Shown here piece by piece: positions 56,870 through 64,000 of a DNA stretch of 64,000 nt. Both the position numbers and the translations under genes were made by a program. Numbering within the stretch: position 1 is the first letter of the stretch; each line of letters opens with the position of its first letter. The stretch lies in assembly GCA_911728435.2 (NCBI GenBank), contig OU452211.1, positions 3,906,001 to 3,970,000 on the forward strand, given 5' to 3'. The notes below the pieces were generated by a model. It made no database searches. It was not told the origin of the DNA and was given only the letters and a program-made list of their open reading frames with translations. Source of the DNA: Apoderus coryli (taxonomy: Eukaryota > Arthropoda > Insecta > Coleoptera > Attelabidae).

Positions 56870-57300
56870 TTGAATTTAGTGATCGTTTTACTTTGTTACA
56901 AGAACACAGTGAGTATAATCGTCATAATCGACCGCAATTATCAACTTATTTCGACCTTGGTGATCTAGAGCGCCTTAAGTGCAGAGCTATTCCACCTTAT
57001 TAGATTAACATCATAACCATAAAGCCACGTTTCAGATGAATAGTCCTGCATCGTTATTGACTTCATTTAGCAGCTCCTGAGCATTTTCAATCGCCGCTGA
57101 TTTCGTTTGAAAATAAATAATTTTCGAACAAATTTTGCTTCCACAGGTTTGATATCCAAATCATCTGAAAAGATTCCGTGGCATGAGTTAATTGATATGC
57201 CAATATTATCAACGGCTTCCCTAATGGTGATCGAGCGATCGATCATAATCATTTCTTTCATTTTGTCGACGGTTTTATCGGTTTGATGTGCCATGCTGAT
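56870..57300 (-). pseudogene. mariner (DD34D) transposase relic
   Basis: The minus strand reads MIDRSITIREAVDNIGISIN then SCHGIFSDDLDIKPVEAKFV, RKLF, and after a stop SSETWLYGYDV (expected TGDETWVYGYD; the first catalytic Asp is lost). It is the human/Mos-like 'RLTIREVADxVGISxGSCxxILxxDLxMxRVxAKFVP' type. The downstream half is unreadable. Confidence 0.78.
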
Positions 57301-57739
57301 AAATCAAATAGGGAGTGACAAAATGTCTAAAAACTCGGCTTTCAAATTGTGTAAAATATTCAAATAGCCCTTAACGGTTAAGCATATTTTATATCTAGAA
57401 TAATTCAAGAAAGTCTTAACTTCCAATTGCATTTTTTTCGGTAAAAATGTAGTGACACGACGCGACACCATTGATCAATAAACATTGCTCTCTAAACAGA
57501 TGCAAATCTGGATGGGTCTAGACCGATATTGCTGTTAAATTTTAACAGACCCTTGGAATTGTGTTTCTTAGGATATCGAGTCGCAAATGTCTCACATGTA
57601 ACTTATTCAAATTTAGCTTGAATCAAGATGTATGTAAATTCTGGATCATATTCAAGTTGATTTTCTCCAAATTATCTAAAGTTAGTATATTATGCAACGA
57701 GCATTGGATGGTAAGTAGATCTTAAGACATGAGCATTTT

Positions 57740-58999
57740 ATGTCGATAAGTATCTTACCGGCGATGAGCAAGGATCTCGAAAAGATTGTGTATGAACAGT
57801 TGAACGAATATTTAAAGACTAATAATATTATGCCAAATACACAGTCGGGATCCCGTAAATATTTTGGTACTTCTACGGTACTGCTTAAGGTCTGTGATGA
57901 CTTTCATCGCGCTATGGATGACGGTAAGGATTCGTGTATGGTCCTGTTAGACTACAGGCAAGGCATTTGATACACTCTCTCATGATATTTTGCGGATGAT
58001 TTCCAGTAAGCGGACGACTTCCAGATATATCTTTCGTTTAAACACATTGACCTTGCTGACGCTGTAAGTAATTTTAATAGCGATCTTGAACCATCCAAAC
58101 TGTGTCTGATGCTCACGGTCTTGTCCTGAATAGTGCCAAAACGCTGTTTTTGGTGCTTGTTTTTGGTTCTCATAAAAAGGCTATTGCTGCTGATCCCAGG
58201 TTTATAGTTAAATTAAATAATTGTGTTTTATCTACTACTAACCATGCAAGAAATCTGGGTGTACATTTTGATGATAAACTTAGATTTGATATTCATGTGT
58301 CTGGCTTGATCCAGAAATGCTTCTTCAAGCTTAGAGTTTTATATGTGTACAAGGACATTTTGTCTGTTGATATTAGATTGAGACTTTGTGATGCCCTGGT
58401 TCTGTCCTTTCTGAACTACTGCAATGTAGTGTATTGGCCGGCATTGATTCAGAGGGACACGGACAGATTGCAGAGGATTCAGAATGCTGGCTTGCGCTTT
58501 TGTTTTGGTTTGGTCACATAACCGCGGCAATGGTCCGGTCCAAGTGGCTGAGTCTTGATGAAAGCTTTCGTCTGTATTTTGGTAAACTTAATTATAAAAT
58601 TTTTTCACAGAATGAACCAAGGTATTTAATTGAGAATCTTCATAAAAATTCCTCTGTCCATGTTCGGCCAAAGAGAAACCGTGATTTGTTCCGTGTTCCC
58701 AGACACGGCTCTGCTACTTTTACCTACTAAACTATTTAATGACATCCCCGCTGATATTAAATCATCTCCCAGTTCAACGGTGTTCCATCGCAAATTTAAA
58801 ATGCATTTGTTTGCTTGCAAAGGCCTGAGTGGAACATTACTGATATATTTTCATAGTTAAATTATGATTTTTTGTTTGTTTTGTGTCTGTTTTTATTTGT
58901 AATGAGATCAATTATTTTGGATATCGCCACCCATAGTTGAATATTCTTCGTAACATATTAATTTTTCATTTGTTTAATAAAGGCATTTATTATTATTAA
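57740..58999 (+). pseudogene. Jockey/CR1-like LINE with deleted RT core and TTA tail
   Basis: It reads SISILPAMSKDLEKIVYEQL, TQSGSRKYFGTSTVLLKVCD, KAFDTLSHDIL, then by deletion to ADDFQIYLSFKHIDLADAVS, VLNSAKTLFLV, NHARNLGVHFDDKLRFDIHV, LCDALVLSFLNYCNVVYWPA, LQRIQNAGLRFCFGL and LPTKLFNDIPADIKSSPSST, VFHRKFKMHLF, stop. The 3' end has AATAAA (about 58978) and a TTATTATTA tail, as in CR1/L2-type LINEs. Frameshifts occur at about 57955 and about 58520. RT motifs between SHDIL and ADD (including GxPQGSxLGP) are missing. Confidence 0.88.
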
Positions 59000-61900
59000 C
59001 CACTACGCTCTGCATCATTTGTGCTGGTAGGACTACCCTCTGTATTTTTTTTTTCATCAAAAAGCAATGCTTTATAAAAACTCGAAATTGACTTTTTCCT
59101 CAAAAGTTGCCTCACACAAAATGCTACAACTCACGAATCAATAGTCAGTTTGGTATCAAATTTATACACGTATCGTTTGAAGGTTAGTACTAAATAAAAA
59201 TCATATAGAAAAAATTCTAGTAACATCATCTGTGTCATCCTGTGGCCTTTATTATTAATTATAATTTCCTTAGCAACTTAGTTTAACCGTTTAAAAGTGC
59301 TAGCAACTCATTTTTGTTTTTTGTCTGATAATTGTCCGAAAAAGTAACTTTTGATAAATAAAAATGTGTGAGAAGAGTTATAGTTATTTCCTTTGATTTA
59401 AAATTATCATAGCCACAAACTTTATTGTAGGTAATTTGGAGCAAGTTACGTACTTCACATGTACTTGATATAACTTTATCACAAAATAGAACAGAATACT
59501 TATAGCTTTTTAACTTAAAAACAAATCCATATATTGTAGGTCCCTTTTATTCATTTCGAATAGTTAGTTTTCTAATAACATCTCCATTTGTATGTAATTA
59601 TTACGTTGGGTCTCTATTGTTAGTCCAACATTTTGCCACGCGAAATATGATTGTAAATATACAGTCAGAAAAAAAGTGACATTTTTTTACCACGCCCACT
59701 CACTAACTATGTTATGCAGCTGCAAATAGGGCGTTACAAATCCTAATAATAATCGTAACATAAGGATGTCAATAGGACGAATGGCAGAAACAGAAGCTTT
59801 ATTTGTTCATGTATTATTTTATGTATTTAATTAAAAAATATATGACGGAATTATTTATGATTCCTTTTCAGCCTAGTCCCTAAAAGTGGTCCTGGTAACC
59901 TTTACGGACTATTCTAAAATTCCTTAGAATGTCTAAATTCGAAAAAAATCCAACAAATTTGTGAAGATTTCTAGAATAACAGCCTCATTTGGGCGTCCAT
60001 CTTCCTGGATGAATGAATGCCACGACTAGAGATGACGACATAATCATGCGGTACATTTTTTGGCCGAAGACAAGCATATTTTCAGTTGATAAATGATCTT
60101 TGTAGACGTGTAAGTGATATATTGACAAGCAAATTAGCGACATTTTTGTTTACTTCACTTCAAGGAATTATCATTGAACAAACGCTAGGGATACACATCA
60201 TGTCAATTCTGTCCCCCAAAAACCCCCTGACGGTTTTTCCAACGGGTGGTAATTTTTATCGTAACGGGACGTTGTTTATTTGTCATTGAATAAAAAGAAG
60301 GCAAAATATGGCACACGTAAAAGCAAAACACGCCTACAGTTTTTGTTAGAAATTTTTATAAATGTATTTCCGAAATGGGCAGTGGGAACTTTAAATAGCA
60401 AATATGTAATAGTATGAACCTATATAGTGTTTTTTTAATCAGATACATAGATTTTTTATGTGATATAACGAGGCAAATTTAATACCTATTTAATTAGGGA
60501 AATATCGATAGAAGAAAAGGATTTTTATCTATATTTGTGATGGATATAAATCTCTTTTAAATTATTTCAAAAATAAACCCATAGATATATTTGATGTCAA
60601 ATTTGGTCCTATTTTCGTATTGATTCAAGCAATGAGCGTTTTATTATACAAACTGCTCTAAGAAACAGAACGAATATTAATAATGCGTTAAAATAATCAT
60701 AGAAGTCTCAAACAGTCAGTAAATATGCAGAAGCAAAAGATGCCTATTTTCTATAACCTTTTTGAATATCTTTAAAAAAGTAGGAAGAATAATAATCGGA
60801 CTCAGGTGATTTAAAAAAAAAAGAAGGAAAACCTTGGAAATCTTCCATTTAGATGGAAATTCTGATCGTTGGAAATTTACTTTAGTTGGTTTCTGGTTTC
60901 ACATCAATGGGCAATTTCGCGTTGGTATATGGAAAACTAAAACTCGCTGAGCATGACAGGCGGCAGAATTATTTCCAGGGCGGCGGGAATTTTTGAGTTG
61001 ATGGACTAGCAACTCAGTGCTAGAATCAGAGTAGATTGTAAGGATTAATTTCCTGTAATTCTTCTCCATGTTAAATTATAGATACAAATCTGCAAATTGT
61101 GTGAATTTCCGCTGGTACTGGTTCCCATTGGTTCTGGCATCTTGTTCCAGCTCATTGCCCTTGGAGCTAGAGACTACTTGATCCCCTTACTTAGCTTTAC
61201 GCAGTGAAATTCCTTCTAAAGTTATTTGTTTTTCGTGTTCTGTCACTAGAGAGAGTTTCCGATGAGATGTGTTCGATCGCTGCTCTTTGTAGTATGATGT
61301 CCCTACCAATCTTTGTACTGTGTCAAGTGTGGAAATTTTCCCTAACCAAATTATGCTCATTTCTAGGAGCGAGCTTATTTAGGAAGATCGATATGTGACA
61401 TATCGTTAGACGGAGACGTAACGAATGCGAGTCGTTCCAAGGTAAAGAAAATCCGTCCATTCGCGTACTGTTTTCAAAAAACAAAACAGTTCCACTGCAA
61501 AACGAAAACTGTCACATTATATATGATCCTACACGATGCTTTGTTCCTATGCCATCATATCTTTACAAGAGTGAAATAGAGATAACAAGTGAAAGAATTT
61601 AAACATTAGTTATGCCGATTACACACACAGAATGGCATTTTTCAATTTGTAAATATTTCTTGGTAGATAAAATGGTGTTCACATAGTGTAAAATATATAT
61701 AAGAATATGTTGCAGTAATTTTTTAAAATACAAATAAAAATGAGTAGTTGGTATAACGAAATCATACTGAGTTTAATGCCACGCCTTCCCTGAATGAGGA
61801 TTGGTCTAAAAAAACAGTTCTTCTGTTATGTTGTTGGACACGAGAACGTCTAACTTTCCACCACTTATTCGATATAGACATGGTTGTGCTGCATGATGTG

Positions 61901-62220
61901 ATGCATTTTATAATGGTTAAAGTTCTCTCTACACGCGATCCTTGGAAAACGGTTTTATAAAATGAAAATAACAATCAAATTTATTATAATTATTGATGGC
62001 TATTATAGTATGACCACCACGTCAATAATGGACAATTAATATTGGGATAGTATTTATTTTGAAACGTAAAATCACGTAAATAGGATCTAAATCTAGCGCT
62101 TTTTTTGTGATGAACATTATTTTGTACCGTCAACCCCTTAACCCCCCAGCCGCCCCAACTTTTTGTCCGAATAGAAAAGATCAGTTTTTTGTTTATAAAA
62201 TAGAACCACACTTTTTTTTT
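59000..62220. other. 3.2 kb with no recognised gene
   Basis: AT-rich DNA. Short frames at 60086-60289, 61204-61398 and 61762-61974 have no domain. No tandem repeat is evident. Confidence 0.4.
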
Positions 62221-62225
62221 TAAAT

Positions 62226-62357
62226 TTTGACCTCATTTCGGCACTGAGTGGAATGATCCGAAATGAAGATGATTTCGATATGCCCAATGAAAATATTTGG
62301 TTTTTACAAGATGGGCCTTCTCCTCATTATGCAGATGTAGTTCGAATTAGAAACTAA
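62226..62357 (+). pseudogene. mariner/IS630 transposase fragment
   Basis: The frame ends MPNENIWFLQDGPSPHYADV then VRIRN and a stop, a decayed 'IWFQQDGAPPHYALEVRxxL' motif with the second catalytic Asp kept. About 45 codons remain; no other domains were seen. Confidence 0.65.
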
Positions 62358-62639
62358 AGTGCTGGACAATTATTGCTTTCGATCAAGGGAAATTTCGCAT
62401 AATTGTCAAGTACGATATTTTAGGAACCATATCAAATATCGACCTCCGGTTTTCACTGGCTGACAGATTGTCATTTCGTGATAATTTTTTACTAAATATA
62501 GTAACCAATCAAATTACTTAATTTTAAGTCATGTGTCAAAATTCACCTCTGGATTACAGTGATAATACCCTACATGTGGTGTTTTCAGTTTGGTGTTTTT
62601 TTTATTAAAAATTAATTAAACGTCAAACTGACAACTGGT

Positions 62640-63594
62640 GACGGAACTGAATATAAAGAAGCACCTGTAAAAACAATTTGGAATACTACGAGTAGGCTAC
62701 TCCAGGAAAAATGCTTCAATGACTTCAAAATTGTATTCGACCCGTTTACCAGTGTGATATTCGAAAATCCGCGAGATGCAAGAAATGCAAAACGTAAAAG
62801 ATTAGCAGGATCCAAACAAACGAAAATGCAGTTCATCAAATTTGAGTTCAAGTGATTTGGCTAGAATCATTGGATTATGGGATGAATGTACACCAGAAGG
62901 TTTACAAAATTTTGTTTTACCATATTGTAGCTGTTGAGTTAGATGGCGAGGTGGTGAACCAGCTGATTGCCTTATAGATTATTTCACGATTGAGAAAAAT
63001 AATGATGGAACGCCAACCAATAGAATTGAATACAATCCAATATTCAGTAAAACATGCCAAGGAGGATCGAAAAGTTGTACAGCTAGGAAGTGGCTTGTTC
63101 CAAATATTGCAAACGAAAGTCCATGCCCTGTTCGGTTATTCTATAAATTATTGTCCAAAAGGGGGAAAAATATTACTTCCAGTCGCCTATTCTTGAGACC
63201 AAATCGTTGCTGGAAATCCGAAAGTGACACATGGCTTGACAATATACTGGTAGGCAAGAACACAATTAATATGTGGACCAAATCATCCGCGCAAGGTATT
63301 GGTTTGGACACTAAGTGTAAAAAGATATCCAATCATTCGAACAGATCAGCTGCAGTTAGCCATTTAGCAAATAAAGGAATTCCTGAAGAGCAATTAATAA
63401 AAATAACAGCACATAGCAGCTCTAATTCAATTAAACCGTACTTGAATTTTAACCAAGAACGCCATGGTGAAATAATCAACACCATGCGAGGAATTTCTTC
63501 AACAGTGGAAATTGACAATCCGTCAACTTCAGAAAACTCTTCTTCCATTTTAACATTTACTAATTGTACTTTTCACAACTGTAGTTTTAAATAA
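62640..63594 (+). pseudogene. Crypton-like tyrosine recombinase (DUF3504) fragment
   Basis: The frame includes TPEGLQNFVLPYCSC, a TGA at 62935-62937, then RIEYNPIFSKTCQGGSK, ARKWLVPN, CPVRLFYKLLSKRGKNITSS, VGKNTINMWTKSSAQGIGL, NHSNRSAAVSHLANKGIPEE, ITAHSSSNSIKPYL and a C-terminal FTNCTFHNCSFK. This is the Crypton-derived recombinase fold also seen in ZMYM/KIAA1958-type proteins. Catalytic candidates are His-x-x-Arg (Arg at about 63343), His at about 63412 and nucleophile Tyr at about 63439. The last 147 codons are open. Upstream of 62990 the frame is shifted and interrupted. Host exon versus transposon relic cannot be settled here; the breaks favour a relic. Confidence 0.78.
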
Positions 63595-63599
63595 AAATG

Positions 63600-64000
63600 A
63601 ATAATATTTGTTTGATTAAAATTATTAAACGTCAGATTGTCCGAAAACTATACTCACACATGCCGATAGCCAATTATAAGGATGGCGAATCATCACATAA
63701 TTTATTGCATGTCTCTTCAGGAAACTGAAATTTGTTGTCATTTCTCTATACTGTCTATATTGGTCAGGTCAGAGCAACAAAGCTTGCTATCGTTAAACGT
63801 CTTTTCTTTATTGAATTCAATAAAAACTTATTATTACAAATTTTAAAATATTATTTTACTTGAAGAGTTCTTAACATATGCACCAAATATTTCAATTAAC
63901 CAAATCCTGGAGAATATACAGGGCAACGTTTTCGCCAATCTTCTACGGCAATTTTGGTTGACTCTATGTTGTAATAGTTACAGGAAAAAGCCATTAGCCA
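63600..64000. other. no gene recognised
   Basis: AT-rich 3' flank of the recombinase fragment. TATTAAACGTCAGATTG at about 63623 echoes AATTAAACGTCAAACTGA at about 62615 and TCGTTAAACGTC at about 63790. Confidence 0.4.

Noticed and set aside
1..64000. tRNA, rRNA and other housekeeping RNA genes
   Set aside because: None with a recognisable cloverleaf, A/B boxes or rRNA core was seen by eye; a covariance-model scan would be decisive.

Overview
This is an AT-rich nuclear window from an animal, almost certainly an insect and plausibly a beetle (the order is my inference). The evidence is short introns with GT...AG ends, two tandem secreted histidine acid phosphatase genes of the insect 'venom/lysosomal acid phosphatase' type, and a dense layer of arthropod transposon relics: mariner/IS630, Tc1, pogo-like, RTE-, R1/I- and Jockey/CR1-like LINEs, BEL/Pao, Penelope-like and Crypton-like elements. 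No rRNA, tRNA or bacterial-style operon was seen.

Layout. 0-18 kb is transposon graveyard: mariner relics (0.3, 9, 14.6, 16.5 and 17.1 kb), a BEL/Pao pol end (2.2 kb), two foldback elements (1.5 and 4.1 kb), an R1/I-like LINE piece (9.7 kb), a Penelope-like 3' half (11.7 kb) and Jockey/CR1-like reverse transcriptase (13.7-15 kb). 18.3-28.4 kb is the genic core: two three-exon acid phosphatase paralogues on the + strand, about 5 kb apart, each with a transposon relic in intron 2. Right after the second gene (28.38-29.12 kb) lies an unusual inverted-repeat unit: a perfect 94-bp palindrome, a third copy of the same segment, and a near-textbook hammerhead ribozyme. 29-41 kb is mostly unassigned AT-rich DNA with two tandem arrays (about 160 bp and about 111 bp) and small LINE and mariner pieces. 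41.4-43.5 kb is a well preserved 2.1-kb mariner/IS630 element with inverted repeats of about 370 bp and a transposase broken by one frameshift and one stop. 43.5-52.3 kb mixes LINE ends, a Penelope endonuclease flanked by an inverted repeat, a split 172-bp satellite, an RTE-like LINE and a 170-bp tandem repeat. 53-59 kb holds Tc1, mariner, RTE and Jockey/CR1-like relics. 59-62 kb is unassigned. 62.6-63.6 kb carries a Crypton-like tyrosine recombinase fragment.

The most interesting theme is a set of hammerhead-ribozyme-like motifs (28.95, 46.2, 51.25, 51.6, 22.5 and a weak one at 11.6 kb). Most lie in or beside Penelope-like debris or inverted repeats. The next is that both acid phosphatases carry His-Glu where the family normally has the catalytic His-Asp. 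The two phosphatases are the only host genes I can support. They share exon lengths and intron phases, so they are a tandem duplication.
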